The notes: generated from the letters alone by a model not told the origin. Numbered from the stretch's first letter, positions 1 through 10,066 are shown. The stretch: 63,358 nucleotides of DNA from a virus (IMGVR_UViG_3300030109_004835:1-63358), one strand, 5' to 3'. Made by a program: numbers and translations.

Positions 1-488
1 ATTATGCGAAGGGTGCTTGGGCTGGACTCGTAAAACGCAACATCCTCTTGAGTAGTATACCCGCGAGTCACCCTCTTCAAGACACTGAGTAACTTCTCAC
101 CCATGACTTGCCGCATAGTCTCTAAATCGTTGTCAGCAATACCTTGTTTAAGGGCAGCGCGTAACTCAGTGTTGCGGGTATATTCGTCTATAAACTCGTT
201 GAATTCTGTTTCACTAAACGTGTCAATCAGAGTGTCCAGTTCCGCAAGGGGGATTGCTTTGAACTCTGCTATGTGCCCCAGCTCCTCAGCAATAATGGAA
301 TCCATGATGCCTTTAAGGTGCAACTCGTTCTCGACTATTGCACTCTTAGCAAACAAAGCTCTCACTAGATTCTCCCGAACCACATAAATGACGGGTACTC
401 TCTCCCCGTCTTTCTCTACTACTACAGAAGCGAAGGCTTCGTCAGACCTACCTGAAAAAATACTGGGAACTTCATCTGCCGTTTCAAC
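1..488. repeat. Left copy of imperfect terminal direct repeat
   Basis: Bases 1-488 match 62871-63358 without gaps, with about 24 mismatches (roughly 95% identity). The first 77 and last 68 bases are identical. Both copies lie in the same frame of the same minus-strand gene, so they look like two alleles of one locus read at the ends of a circular or circularly permuted genome, not two genes. Several differences change amino acids, which argues against random sequencing error. Confidence 0.9.
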
Positions 489-3400
489 CATCGACACTGC
501 GACAGAAGGAGGGATGCTGCTCAAAGATTCTTCCACAAGTGCTTGGATTCCTGCCTCCTGTTCAGCATTCATTTCTCCTGCTTCAAGCCCGCCCTCAGAT
601 CCGAAGGGACTAAACCTTGCACCTGAGGATTTAGACTTCATAAAGTCAGGCTTCTCCACGTTGCGGTAACGCGCCCTAGCCCTATCTATTCTAGTCTCTA
701 AATCGCCAAAGAGCGTGGTTTGATCTTGGGCATTACCGATGTTGGCAAAATCTACTAGGTCGTCGAAAGCATCACGGAATTTAGCGTCTGACCGAATACC
801 AAACAAATCTAGGATTGCATCGGCTATGCGCCGGAAAAGATTCCGCTGCTCTTTTTTAGGCTGCGTACTTTTCAGTGTGCTCTGAAACGTAGAAGACGAG
901 AAGAAAGTAGCTATGAACTCTTCAAGACTCGAAAGGGCGTGGTCAAACTCAAGGTTTTCTGCGGCGGGATTCCTAGATTCTGAGGCAATCTTGTACAAAC
1001 CCTCTAACCTTTTCTTAGCCCCACGTTGTTTGGGGGTAAGCTCAGAGTCTGGTTTGGACAGAAGGTCGATAGTAAAGGCATGTAGATATTCATGGAGCAG
1101 TACGGACTCAACCCCTTGTCCGTAGAAACCGGACAGGTTGATGCTTACCATCTTTGATCCATCTGCAAACGTGGTGTAGTTACCTGCGCTCCCATCCTGT
1201 ACATCATATATAGAAAATCTGACGCGGCTAATTAAGTCTGGGTCACGTAGTAGTAACTCCGCTACCAATCGGTGCTGCCTGTTACGGCTAGACTTCTTTA
1301 TCTTATTTAAAGCGTCTATTACAGAAGACGAGTCCCCCGACACAAGGCCCAGCCTATTCACCGTGAACTGATTCTTGCGCCGATAATACTGGAGCTTCTT
1401 ACCAATAAAGATAGACGGGGCGTTATTAACTCCTAACTTAGACAACACTCCTCTGGCGACCTCCTCTGTTATCTCTGGGCGTTTCAGCATCCCTGTCTCA
1501 GAATCAATGGTCCGCAACATGGGAGAGAAATTGCTTATCAGGTTTATCGCTTCCCAATTATTTAGCACTTCTTCTTTTGCAATAGCTTCTTTCAGGCGCA
1601 GGACAAGGGGGTCGGAGGCGTGATTACGCCGCGCTACATTTAACAAATGCTCAAAGATGGGGGCAGGTTGAGTCTGTGCAAGGATGTGAGGCGGGGCCGC
1701 ATCACCTTCAACAGCATCGACAACGCGCCTCAGCGCATCAGTAAACAGTTTTTGTTTTGCTACGGTATCAGGGCCTCTTTCTCTTAGATAGTTTCTTACC
1801 CCTACGCGAATAGCCTTGGCCGCGCTTTCCATGTCGGAGGCGTTGATTGTGGCCGTCCGCCACAGAGCCTGCACTTCGTCGCCAGTAAGGTTGCCGACCC
1901 CAAATTCTTGGATCTGAGCTTCAGTAGCGATGGGTAGATCTTGCTGATCTATACCTTGTTCTGATGCCAGTTCTTGTTGGCTTGTCTCAAACTCAGTGAT
2001 AGTTTGAGAGGCGTCATAAGATATTGTAGAAATATCTGGGAATAGCAGTCCCCGTCGATCTTGGAGCCTTTTACGTGCTCTACTACCTGCATCACGTATA
2101 ATCGCATAGAGGTTCGTAACCGCAGGGTCAGAACCCTCTTTAGTATAAGCTAAGTAGTCTCTTGCTTCTTTACCAAAGAATGCGCGGATAGTTACTTCAG
2201 GCCAGTTTTCAACAAGTGTAACAGAATTGGGGGTGGTTGTAATCTTGGGGCGGTCTTTATTATCTGGGAACCCATACTTCAATAAGAACGCGGCTTTATT
2301 CTCAAGGCTATTAACTTTTTCTCCTACCGGTAGGGGCTTCCTAAACCTAGCTGTAGGTTTATAGTAAACCATACTCTCTGGTTCAATCTGTGAAGACAGT
2401 TCTTCTGTGCTTACTTCGGGGTCTATCTCATGGATGGTAACTACTTTCTGGTCGCCCTCTACTGTAACTGTCCTTTTCCTATAGGACGGGTGGTAGGTGA
2501 ATAGTTGAGTCCTTTTTTGAAGAGTAGTGTATACTTCAGCTAAAGCTAACGCCCTTAGTGTTGCGCTCTCTTCACTTGTAACCCCAACATTGAGTATTCT
2601 ACGTACCGCAAACCCGAACTCGCTAGTAGGCTTGCCTTGTACTATGCTTGAATACTCTTTAGCAAATAACGCGTTCAAAGGAGCGAGTGGCCCCCCTCTT
2701 GCCTCTTTATCTTTTTCGGAATTGAAAACAATTAGTTGCTCTCCTACGGGGTCGCCGTCTTCGTTAGTCTTACCTAGTTCTGCGTTCAGGTAGAACGAAG
2801 GGTAACCAGTGACTTCATTTATTTTTAAATGCCCTTCTAAGTAAGCAGGCAGATCCGTCAAAAGAGAGTCCCCGTAGACAGCGGACCTTTTAGTAAACTC
2901 AGCACCTTCGACAGGTATTTCAACGTCTACAGCGAAGAAAATTTTTCTGTTGGTAAGGGAGTCGAACTTTTCAACAACAGCAATGGCTGGGTTGCCAATA
3001 TACTCCCCATTTTTTATGTAAGAGTCAGGCACTCTTACTATCATCTTCTTTTTTAGAAGAGCGCGAACACTTATAGGGTTGTTATTAAAAACACCGAATG
3101 CCGTGTCAAATTCATACAATGCGCCTGACTTACGGTTAGCTTCTTTGTTTTTAAGTAAAGAGGGCTTACCCACCCCAACCATCAGTTTATTAGACTGAGC
3201 TTCTGTTAAACCAACTGTTTTAGCGGCTTTAACAGCTTCATTAACCGTTAGTACGGGATACAGTTTTTTAATACGGTTATTGATTGTCGTGTTAAGGGCA
3301 TCCCTAGTCCACTTTCTGGTCCTTGTTCCACCTTCCCCAAGCAGTGTATTTGCATTGAATGCCGCATCAGGGAAACCATAAGGTTTTTCTTTTGTTATTT

Positions 3401-6400
3401 TAACTGGAATGCCTGACCTGACATGCTGGTGTACAAGCTCTCTGATCCTGTCTCGCAAAACTCTGTTCGCATATACATCAGGGTACTCGACGTTCTCTTC
3501 AATATCTCCTTCGATACTGTCGGGATCATTCTCCGCAGTATCTTCAGATGCATTGAATTCTTCTCGAAAAACTCGTTTTGATTCTGCAAAGATGTCGCGT
3601 AGGTGGGGCTTTAGTTCTTTTTCTGTGAACGAGACGTTAGGGTCACTAAGTAATTTTTTTACCCACGCTTCAAAGTTAGCTACTTTTCGGGCTATATACG
3701 CTGCCCCAATAATAGCTAGGTCTGCAAGATCTGTCGGATCAACACCTAAATTAAAAGTAGTTCCTCTTTCGCTTCTGTCCTTTCGGCGTTGTTCAGCCAT
3801 TTGTTCCAACCTTCGGGCGACGGATTCAGTCTTAGTGATTGGTCCTTCGTCTTCTTCTAAAGACTCATCTGTTTCTTCGCTTACACTAGCTTCGTTTTCA
3901 GCTACAGCTCTAAGCACCTCTACTGCGGCTTCAGCATCTACCCCAGCTTCGGTTGCCTTCTCAGCATAGTCTTGGAGGTCTTCGTCTGATATTTTAAGTT
4001 CTTCTTGGGCGTCAGCCTCATTGCCTGCTTCGTCTATCAACGCCTGTTCTTCTGCCACTGTAGGGCTGGGAGCATAAGTAAGTGCCCCGACGACATTTGC
4101 GTGCGCTTCAGTAACCCAATAATTAAACGGTTGGTCATTAACGTCCGCTATCTGTGTTGGTTTACCGCCAAATATTAGGCCGACTGGTTCTCCCGTAGTT
4201 GGGTTTACTGTCGAAGACTTCTTAACAGTGACACCAAAAGATTTTAGTTTCTTGTTAAGAGACGTTAAAGTCAGCTCGCCCTTAGGGGGGTTATTTAAGA
4301 GCTTATTTTTTCGTTTCTCTAAAGCGTCTATAATCAAAGCATACTCTTCTTCTGTAACATCTGTAGTAGAAGATGAAGCGACGAAGGGTCTATTAGAGTA
4401 CTTAACTTTATTATCCAGTAACCTTTGGTACAAGTCGGCTGGCAGAGAAGATTTAATAGCAGCTAGTTGGTTAGTGTTCAGAGAAGGCATACTGCCCCTC
4501 CTCGCTTTTTCTGCTTCTTCTCGTGCTTTGTCTGCTTCCTCTCGTGCTTCTGCTTCTTCTGCCTCTTCTCTTTCCAGTGCTTCTACTGTAATTAGGTCTG
4601 AAGGATCTGGGTCTGGTCTAGTAAGCACTTGCGCAGAAAGATCTCTGAAGTAGTCCTCTATTTCGATAGGGGTCGGAACTTTAACCTGAGTCACAGGTAC
4701 TATCTGACCTCCTTCACGACCAGAGGTTCTGATTATTTCTTCCTCAGCAGCGGCTTCATGTTGTTCGGGAGCCGCTTTAGATACGGCGTCTACTACTTGA
4801 TCCGCTGCGTCTTTCTTGATTATGTCCCAAGCCTCGTTGATCTCCTGCATTACTTGCTCCGCTTCAGGAGCAGGATTCACATCAGGGTGATTTGTACGTA
4901 CTAAATTACGGTAAGCAGTTTGTATCTGAGCAAAAGTAGCGCCCACAGCCACGCCTAAACGGGCATAGGCTTCAACAACATTTTGGGGTTTCTCTCTTTC
5001 CTCAACAGGGGTGATCTCAGATGGTTCGGTTTGCTCTTGGGTTTGCTCTTGGGTTTGCGCGGGTTCTCGTGGGCCACTTCGGTAAAAGGGGTCGGTGGCT
5101 CTTTCTGGGTCGATGTTTGCCCTTTCCCTTTCGTCCATGATGTCCTGAACAGCATCTGCTGTCATAGGACTGTCCAGATCTCTCAATTTCTGACCGGCTT
5201 CTTTGGCGCGTTGTGTATTTATCTCCTCCGCTATTCGTGTGGCTACCTCTCTTTTAGCCGCCCTCTCACTAGTAACAGCCGACCCCCGTACGGTGCGGCC
5301 CAGTGTGTCCCTAAAGACGGGCATGCCCAATCCAAAGGCTCCTCCGTAGGCCGCCGCAATAAAAGCGCCAGTGACTCGATCTGAGAAGGGCATGTCTTCT
5401 CCAGTGAACCCCGTCTGAATGAAGCTATTGATGAACTCATCCAGTCCTTCTTCTAAAGCCTCATCAGCAAAATTTTTCCCGTGGCGAAGCATCGCATTTG
5501 TAAAGACAAAATTTTTCCACGAGCTTTTAATCCCATCCGCAGCTATTTTTGCTAAAGCCGCGTCGTAGACATCATCAGGTAATTGCCCTAGTTTCTGGAT
5601 GCTAGATCTGTGAGTAACCGTGTTGGCGACAGTGCGTTTAAGCTGTTCCCTTACTTGGGTAACACTAGCGCGACCGACGATAAAATCTTCTACACCGCCC
5701 ATTCCAATCCTGCGGAACCCAAATACAAGACTTGCTGTAACCGCAGAGGCCATGAGCCCCGCTCCCAAAGCCTTCTGATGTCTTTCTTCAGACGGCATAT
5801 CGTCAGGCAAAGCACTGTACACAGAAGCGTAAGTCATGCCTCCACTGCGGGTAGCCGCAGGTACAAGCATAGCGGGCTCCAAAACCAAACGTTTCGCTAC
5901 TACTTCGTTGTACTTTTTAATAACGTCTACAGCAGTGGCCTTTTCAAAAGCTTCTCTTGTCTCTTTATTGGCGAAGGTTTTCTTTTTCTTGCCGAACGAA
6001 GTGATTAAATCTTTGGCCAGCAGTCTGTCGGCGGCTTGCTCTGTGGTTTCTAATGCCCCTTTAACTGTTTGTCTTTTAAGGGAGCCCGCAATAATACCTG
6101 TAGCTATGCCTTTAGCAGTAAGTTTTGCCCCACTTTTAAGGGCAAGATACCCAGCCCCGCCCACACCGGTAGTCGCGGTTAAGAATGCCGTAGCCCCAAG
6201 ATCAACAGTTACAGGCGCAATCATAGACGAAAGGGTTGTGACCCATCCCACGTTGTCGCCCATCATGTTTGCCAACCGTGCTCTAGCTGCGCGTTCTCTT
6301 TGATTCTTCAGGAGAGTATCTTGAGCCAGTTTATTTGGCTCTTTTCCTCCCGCGCTTGTCGCAGCAACACCTAGCGCAGCGACCGTGTCAGTAAAAGCAT

Positions 6401-7694
6401 CTGGGATAGATCTTAGGACAGACCCCAAAGTCTCATTCCTAAACTCACTGTATTCGTTGTTCTCGAAAAACTCGTCGAAGATTTCGGCCTCTTCTTTGCC
6501 ATCAAGTAATCCTTGAGCTACTGCCTCATTCCACTTAGTGCCTAAGTATGTCCTATTTATGACTTCATTGAAGTCGTTAAACATTGCTCCGTTGAGCCTT
6601 GTTCTCCGTCGCAGTCTTAGTTTCTCTTTCTCTGGTTCAGAAAACCCTGCAATAGATTCTTCAAACTGAGATTTCTTAGCGAGAAGGTCACCATGAATAA
6701 CTTTATCCCCATAACCGTAGGTGCGGACATTGTTTGCTAGGTTCTCATCGTCGAAACTAATAGTGCCTCCTGACATGGCCATCTCGCCAGCCATGTACTC
6801 AACGGCGGCAAGGCGGTCCTTCAACGGTATAGAGGACGAATCTGGCAGTAGGTACTCAAGTTCTTCTACTACATCAGCACGAAGCTCTTCATTTAACTCT
6901 GCATTAACTCTGTCTCCAGAGTCTTTGAACCTATCGACATAACGTTTTATAGAGTTTGTAAAAGAAGTTATATCTTGGTCGCTTTTTAGGGCTGTGTTTA
7001 AAGCGAGTAAGGCATCCTCATAATGAGCCCGCTTGTGAAGTGCTACACCACTATCCCCATAAAGAGTCATCGCCTGCTGCACTCCTCGTATATCGCGGGG
7101 AGTGAGGAACCCAGCGTCCACGCTCTGTTGATAGGCTTCGTAAGTAGTCAGGCCCTCTGCCGCTGGCCCGCTTTTTAAAAAGTAACCGCCCTCAGGGTTT
7201 GCTATGCGGACAAATGGGGATGCCCCGTCTGCTCTTAGTTTGTCTACCGCGCTGTTGTAATTTCTATTTACAACGTCAGTGACATTAGCCAGTAACTCTT
7301 CTTCTTGGGCAAGAAACTCGTTAGTAGCTTCCCCGCTTCCTTTTACTTTTAAGAAAGCGTTATACGACCTGATGGCCGCACCATCTTCAGAGCTGAAATC
7401 TACAACTCCTGAACTATTGACCAGTCGTTCTTTTTCCTCAAACGTTGGTTCTGGTTCTGGCCGATTAAGTGCCTCAGAGATCTGCTCATTTTCAAGACCG
7501 GCTCCTCCTTGTTCAACAGGCGTCCGTAAAGAGTCTACTAAAGTCCCGTTTAGGAGTCGTTCTATCTCTTCGTTATAAGACCCTTCTTTAAAATACGATT
7601 CCCGTAGATGATCCGTGTGGGCGATTCTAAGGTCTACGGGGTCTGTCAGTTCGCTGGTCGCTGACCAGTCTTTGAAGTTTACAAGCTCAGGCAC
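1..7694 (-). CDS. Giant internal virion / polyvalent protein, N-terminal 2,564 codons
   Basis: An uninterrupted frame starts at GTG 7694, with a TAA four codons upstream, and runs off the left edge. With the right-edge fragment the protein has about 3,714 residues. Visible parts are a charged N-terminus, glycine/alanine-rich hydrophobic stretches around residues 475-530, 645-665 and 790-810, a QTQEQ repeat before a J-domain (about 907-962, HPD at 936-938), a Glu/Ala/Lys/Arg coiled coil around 1030-1060, and a zincin motif HEYLH at 2201-2205. Size, hydrophobic segments and position after terminase fit an ejected internal protein of podoviruses or a large polyvalent protein. It would act in the capsid and, after ejection, in the host envelope or cytoplasm. 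The role is inferred; the reading frame and motifs are seen directly. Confidence 0.85.
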   Translation of the reverse strand, partial: MPELVNFKDWSATSELTDPVDLRIAHTDHLRESYFKEGSYNEEIERLLNGTLVDSLRTPVEQGGAGLENEQISEALNRPEPEPTFEEKERLVNSSGVVDFSSEDGAAIRSYNAFLKVKGSGEATNEFLAQEEELLANVTDVVNRNYNSAVDKLRADGASPFVRIANPEGGYFLKSGPAAEGLTTYEAYQQSVDAGFLTPRDIRGVQQAMTLYGDSGVALHKRAHYEDALLALNTALKSDQDITSFTNSIKRYVDRFKDSGDRVNAELNEELRADVVEELEYLLPDSSSIPLKDRLAAVEYMAGEMAMSGGTISFDDENLANNVRTYGYGDKVIHGDLLAKKSQFEESIAGFSEPEKEKLRLRRRTRLNGAMFNDFNEVINRTYLGTKWNEAVAQGLLDGKEEAEIFDEFFENNEYSEFRNETLGSVLRSIPDAFTDTVAALGVAATSAGGKEPNKLAQDTLLKNQRERAARARLANMMGDNVGWVTTLSSMIAPVTVDLGATAFLTATTGVGGAGYLALKSGAKLTAKGIATGIIAGSLKRQTVKGALETTEQAADRLLAKDLITSFGKKKKTFANKETREAFEKATAVDVIKKYNEVVAKRLVLEPAMLVPAATRSGGMTYASVYSALPDDMPSEERHQKALGAGLMASAVTASLVFGFRRIGMGGVEDFIVGRASVTQVREQLKRTVANTVTHRSSIQKLGQLPDDVYDAALAKIAADGIKSSWKNFVFTNAMLRHGKNFADEALEEGLDEFINSFIQTGFTGEDMPFSDRVTGAFIAAAYGGAFGLGMPVFRDTLGRTVRGSAVTSERAAKREVATRIAEEINTQRAKEAGQKLRDLDSPMTADAVQDIMDERERANIDPERATDPFYRSGPREPAQTQEQTQEQTEPSEITPVEEREKPQNVVEAYARLGVAVGATFAQIQTAYRNLVRTNHPDVNPAPEAEQVMQEINEAWDIIKKDAADQVVDAVSKAAPEQHEAAAEEEIIRTSGREGGQIVPVTQVKVPTPIEIEDYFRDLSAQVLTRPDPDPSDLITVEALEREEAEEAEAREEADKAREEAEKARRGSMPSLNTNQLAAIKSSLPADLYQRLLDNKVKYSNRPFVASSSTTDVTEEEYALIIDALEKRKNKLLNNPPKGELTLTSLNKKLKSFGVTVKKSSTVNPTTGEPVGLIFGGKPTQIADVNDQPFNYWVTEAHANVVGALTYAPSPTVAEEQALIDEAGNEADAQEELKISDEDLQDYAEKATEAGVDAEAAVEVLRAVAENEASVSEETDESLEEDEGPITKTESVARRLEQMAEQRRKDRSERGTTFNLGVDPTDLADLAIIGAAYIARKVANFEAWVKKLLSDPNVSFTEKELKPHLRDIFAESKRVFREEFNASEDTAENDPDSIEGDIEENVEYPDVYANRVLRDRIRELVHQHVRSGIPVKITKEKPYGFPDAAFNANTLLGEGGTRTRKWTRDALNTTINNRIKKLYPVLTVNEAVKAAKTVGLTEAQSNKLMVGVGKPSLLKNKEANRKSGALYEFDTAFGVFNNNPISVRALLKKKMIVRVPDSYIKNGEYIGNPAIAVVEKFDSLTNRKIFFAVDVEIPVEGAEFTKRSAVYGDSLLTDLPAYLEGHLKINEVTGYPSFYLNAELGKTNEDGDPVGEQLIVFNSEKDKEARGGPLAPLNALFAKEYSSIVQGKPTSEFGFAVRRILNVGVTSEESATLRALALAEVYTTLQKRTQLFTYHPSYRKRTVTVEGDQKVVTIHEIDPEVSTEELSSQIEPESMVYYKPTARFRKPLPVGEKVNSLENKAAFLLKYGFPDNKDRPKITTTPNSVTLVENWPEVTIRAFFGKEARDYLAYTKEGSDPAVTNLYAIIRDAGSRARKRLQDRRGLLFPDISTISYDASQTITEFETSQQELASEQGIDQQDLPIATEAQIQEFGVGNLTGDEVQALWRTATINASDMESAAKAIRVGVRNYLRERGPDTVAKQKLFTDALRRVVDAVEGDAAPPHILAQTQPAPIFEHLLNVARRNHASDPLVLRLKEAIAKEEVLNNWEAINLISNFSPMLRTIDSETGMLKRPEITEEVARGVLSKLGVNNAPSIFIGKKLQYYRRKNQFTVNRLGLVSGDSSSVIDALNKIKKSSRNRQHRLVAELLLRDPDLISRVRFSIYDVQDGSAGNYTTFADGSKMVSINLSGFYGQGVESVLLHEYLHAFTIDLLSKPDSELTPKQRGAKKRLEGLYKIASESRNPAAENLEFDHALSSLEEFIATFFSSSTFQSTLKSTQPKKEQRNLFRRIADAILDLFGIRSDAKFRDAFDDLVDFANIGNAQDQTTLFGDLETRIDRARARYRNVEKPDFMKSKSSGARFSPFGSEGGLEAGEMNAEQEAGIQALVEESLSSIPPSVAVSMVETADEVPSIFSGRSDEAFASVVVEKDGERVPVIYVVRENLVRALFAKSAIVENELHLKGIMDSIIAEELGHIAEFKAIPLAELDTLIDTFSETEFNEFIDEYTRNTELRAALKQGIADNDLETMRQVMGEKLLSVLKRVTRGYTTQEDVAFYESSPSTLRI
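1080..1094 (-). other. Zincin motif HEYLH in the giant protein
   Basis: In the frame of the giant protein, residues 2199-2207 read LLHEYLHAF. This is a textbook HExxH zinc-metallopeptidase helix, preceded by a short hydrophobic strand (MVSINLSGF). The third ligand cannot be fixed by eye. Such domains occur in phage polyvalent proteins and could process virion or host proteins. Confidence 0.6.
4809..4976 (-). other. DnaJ J-domain in the giant protein
   Basis: Residues about 907-962 follow the J-domain pattern: helix I-II begins YARLGVAVGATFAQIQTAYR, the invariant HPD tripeptide is at 936-938 (bases 4881-4889), and helix III ends in INEAWDII. J-domains stimulate the ATPase of DnaK/Hsp70 through HPD. 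Its place in a virion protein suggests recruitment of host DnaK during assembly or after ejection; that use is inferred. Confidence 0.88.
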
Positions 7695-7723
7695 AGCTAA
7701 GTCAGGTTATATGTTAATGGGAA

Positions 7724-8806
7724 TTATTCAGGGGAGGGCAACATTGCCCTTCGGATATCTCGTTCAGCTCTAGTGTCGGTCAGATCAAGGCGTTCGTCAT
7801 CCACATCCCCTCCGTAAAGGTCGTTTCTTCTAAACCGTAAGGATTTGCGGTACTCTTTAAACATCTCCATGTCAGAGTTAGGGTCTGATTCTGGGTATTT
7901 TTCTTCGATTTCTTTTTCGGTCATTGATGTACTACGCGCCAGATTCTCTACTAGCCTTTGACGATCCAGCGATTTAAACCGCGCCGGTATTTTGTTCTGA
8001 GCCATAAACGCAGCTTTGGCACCTGCATCTCCTGTAGCACTAATCCGGTCCCATTGATTTTGAACGTCGTCGCTCAATGTAGGTAAGACATCCTCAAAAG
8101 AGGATTCAGTTACACTAAGACCTTGTGCAAAGGCAGTGTCACTTTGGAGTTGCTTCTTTTTTGCATCTTGGAATTCTTCTGCCTTCTTTAACTGGTCGAT
8201 GTTTTTCTTCTCTCCGCTGAGGACATCTATACCTTCATCGAAGGTCATCTCTCCACGCAGAAGTTTTCCACCGGCAACATTAGCCTCTGGGCTAGGCAAC
8301 TGTAAAAGTCTATTAGCGAGTGTAGAAACACCTTCTTCTAGTTTACCCTCTTTAGCTTCTATATCAGCACGGGTCTTTGTCTGGTTAAGGGCTGTATTAT
8401 ACGCTTGGGCAATCAACGGTACATTAAGCAGCGCCTGAGGATTTTTTCTCCCCAGATCTTGGATCTGGTTGCGTTGTTCAAGAGGTGGCGCATCACTATC
8501 TAAAATGGCGTCGATACGATCTAAAAAAGCAGGGTCGTTATACTGCCGTTGTAGTTCTTGTTTTTCTTTCGCATCTTTAAAAGCGAGTGCAGAAGTCTTA
8601 AAAGCCATGTCCTGAGCTTGCAAGCGCATCATGTTATTCTGCATAGTCATCATGCGGTCCTGTAAAGGAGCAATGTTCTGTGCATAATTAGCCTGCATGC
8701 TCCTGTAATCAGAAGCACGCATCCCTCCTTCAGGGAAGAAGTCCCCCATGCCGGAAGCGACCTTGCTGGTCTGGATTACGTCGTCGCTATTAAAGTCTAG
8801 AGCCAT
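7724..8806 (-). CDS. Probable internal core protein, 360 aa
   Basis: No family is recognised. The protein is hydrophilic and mostly helical, with a Met/Gln-rich heptad region (residues about 35-90) and further coiled-coil segments to about residue 220. There is no signal peptide or membrane segment. It starts 17 nt inside the end of the upstream 424-aa gene and ends 29 nt before the GTG of the giant protein, so the three genes are almost certainly co-transcribed and co-packaged. By position it resembles a small internal core or ejection protein that partners the giant protein; this is inference from context. Confidence 0.7.
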   Translation of the reverse strand: MALDFNSDDVIQTSKVASGMGDFFPEGGMRASDYRSMQANYAQNIAPLQDRMMTMQNNMMRLQAQDMAFKTSALAFKDAKEKQELQRQYNDPAFLDRIDAILDSDAPPLEQRNQIQDLGRKNPQALLNVPLIAQAYNTALNQTKTRADIEAKEGKLEEGVSTLANRLLQLPSPEANVAGGKLLRGEMTFDEGIDVLSGEKKNIDQLKKAEEFQDAKKKQLQSDTAFAQGLSVTESSFEDVLPTLSDDVQNQWDRISATGDAGAKAAFMAQNKIPARFKSLDRQRLVENLARSTSMTEKEIEEKYPESDPNSDMEMFKEYRKSLRFRRNDLYGGDVDDERLDLTDTRAERDIRRAMLPSPE

Positions 8807-10064
8807 AGGTGTTTCTTGAAGATTGTTGGATATTAGAATCTGGAGAACCTGCTATCCCAATGTTGGATCTCATTTTTTTGTAGTCCTCCATCATCTTTTG
8901 CATATCAGCCATAAGCTGTGCTCCTTGTCTGCGTTCTGCTTCTTCGCGAGCGCGGCGTTCAGGAGTGGAGATATTGCTCCCTTCAGTTAGCCTTTGTCTT
9001 TCGGCTGCGCCGAACATTTTTTGGGCCTCGCCAGAGGCTCCTTTTCTCAACAACCTGCGGCCTGCTCTATTCATAGCCCCTGAGAAAGAACCTAACTCGC
9101 GGGGCGTCTTCCTCAAAGAGCTTCCTGCTCCTAAGCGTTGGCTAGAACTATTTTTATTTTTGACTGCTGCGAGGAACCCTTCGTCAGAAGCAAAGTCTTT
9201 TCTCCTTAACCCAGAGGTTACTAAGTTTTTTGAGAGCGGGGCACTTTTCCCCTTTCTCCCTAACTCAGTAAAATACTGTGCTATCGAACCCAGCGCACCA
9301 AATTTAGGCCCACCATCTTCTTTCGTCTTAGCTGGAGCAGCCGCCTGCATTGCTGCACGGGTAGCATCACTGTCGATAGTAGGCGTCCGCGCATTGATCT
9401 CTGCAAGCTGGGCTTCGGCCCTTTCTTGTCTTTCCCTAAAGCTTGTAAGCAAGTTCTCCCTGTTAAAAGCCTTCATATCTGATCTTTCAGAGGCGTTTAG
9501 TCTCCCATTACCGTCACTGTCAAATGCAGTAATATCAGCTTCGGTGGTTCCGAAAGCTTTTAGTCTTGCCTCTTCTTGCCGATCTGGTGAAAAGCTTTGT
9601 TCCCTTTCCTGTGGTGGGCCGAAAGCTGCGAGTCTTGCCGCCTCTTTTTTATCCGGCGAAAAGCTTCCTGTTTCAGACTTCCCCATGCTCCCAAAAAACT
9701 TGGCTTTAGGAGTGAAGTCTTCTTTGTCAGATTCTTCAGTTCTTCGTCTGCCGCTTGCTGTAAAGCCGGGAGCATCTACCCCCTCTATTTTCTCACCTTC
9801 TTTTTTATCTTCATATTTAAAATCAACTTCAGGTGCTTTAACAGGTATAGAAGGTTGAGTTGACTCAACGACTGCTTTGCCTACGTCGCCAAAAAATTCA
9901 CCCGTTGCTTTTCCCGCTGCACCTATAGCTTTACCGGTGTCTGTGACTACCTCCTCCAACGGTTTTATAGCACCTGACCCTTGGGGCCGAAGCACCCTCA
10001 CGTTTTTGCCGCCAGCCGGTTGCTTCTTCTTCTTCTTTTTATCGTCTTTGTCTCCGTTAGCCAT
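8790..10064 (-). CDS. Basic, disordered virion protein with an EF-hand loop, 424 aa
   Basis: The ATG at 10064 is preferred because it lies 2 nt after the stop of the 97-aa gene; a longer frame upstream would overlap that gene. The N-terminus is a lysine run (DKDDKKKKKK). The rest is low-complexity, rich in Lys, Arg, Glu and Ala, with two near-repeats of the form FSPD-x6-ARL-x-AFG around residues 140-180. Residues 182-193 form a canonical EF-hand calcium loop. The C-terminal third is coiled-coil-like. The gene sits in the giant-protein operon, so a core, ejection or DNA-condensing role is likely, but no function can be assigned from homology. Confidence 0.7.
   Translation of the reverse strand: MANGDKDDKKKKKKQPAGGKNVRVLRPQGSGAIKPLEEVVTDTGKAIGAAGKATGEFFGDVGKAVVESTQPSIPVKAPEVDFKYEDKKEGEKIEGVDAPGFTASGRRRTEESDKEDFTPKAKFFGSMGKSETGSFSPDKKEAARLAAFGPPQEREQSFSPDRQEEARLKAFGTTEADITAFDSDGNGRLNASERSDMKAFNRENLLTSFRERQERAEAQLAEINARTPTIDSDATRAAMQAAAPAKTKEDGGPKFGALGSIAQYFTELGRKGKSAPLSKNLVTSGLRRKDFASDEGFLAAVKNKNSSSQRLGAGSSLRKTPRELGSFSGAMNRAGRRLLRKGASGEAQKMFGAAERQRLTEGSNISTPERRAREEAERRQGAQLMADMQKMMEDYKKMRSNIGIAGSPDSNIQQSSRNTYGSRL
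9486..9521 (-). other. EF-hand calcium-binding loop
   Basis: The encoded 12-residue loop DSDGNGRLNASE has Asp at positions 1 and 3, Asn at 5, Gly at 6, a hydrophobic residue at 8 and Glu at 12, which matches the EF-hand/dockerin consensus fully. Only one loop is visible, as in dockerin-like or single-EF proteins. Confidence 0.75.
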
Positions 10065-10066
10065 GA

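Noticed and set aside
8965-9858. Long plus-strand frame opposite the Lys-rich virion gene
   Set aside because: It is the antisense shadow of a biased minus-strand gene; no start signal and no family pattern.
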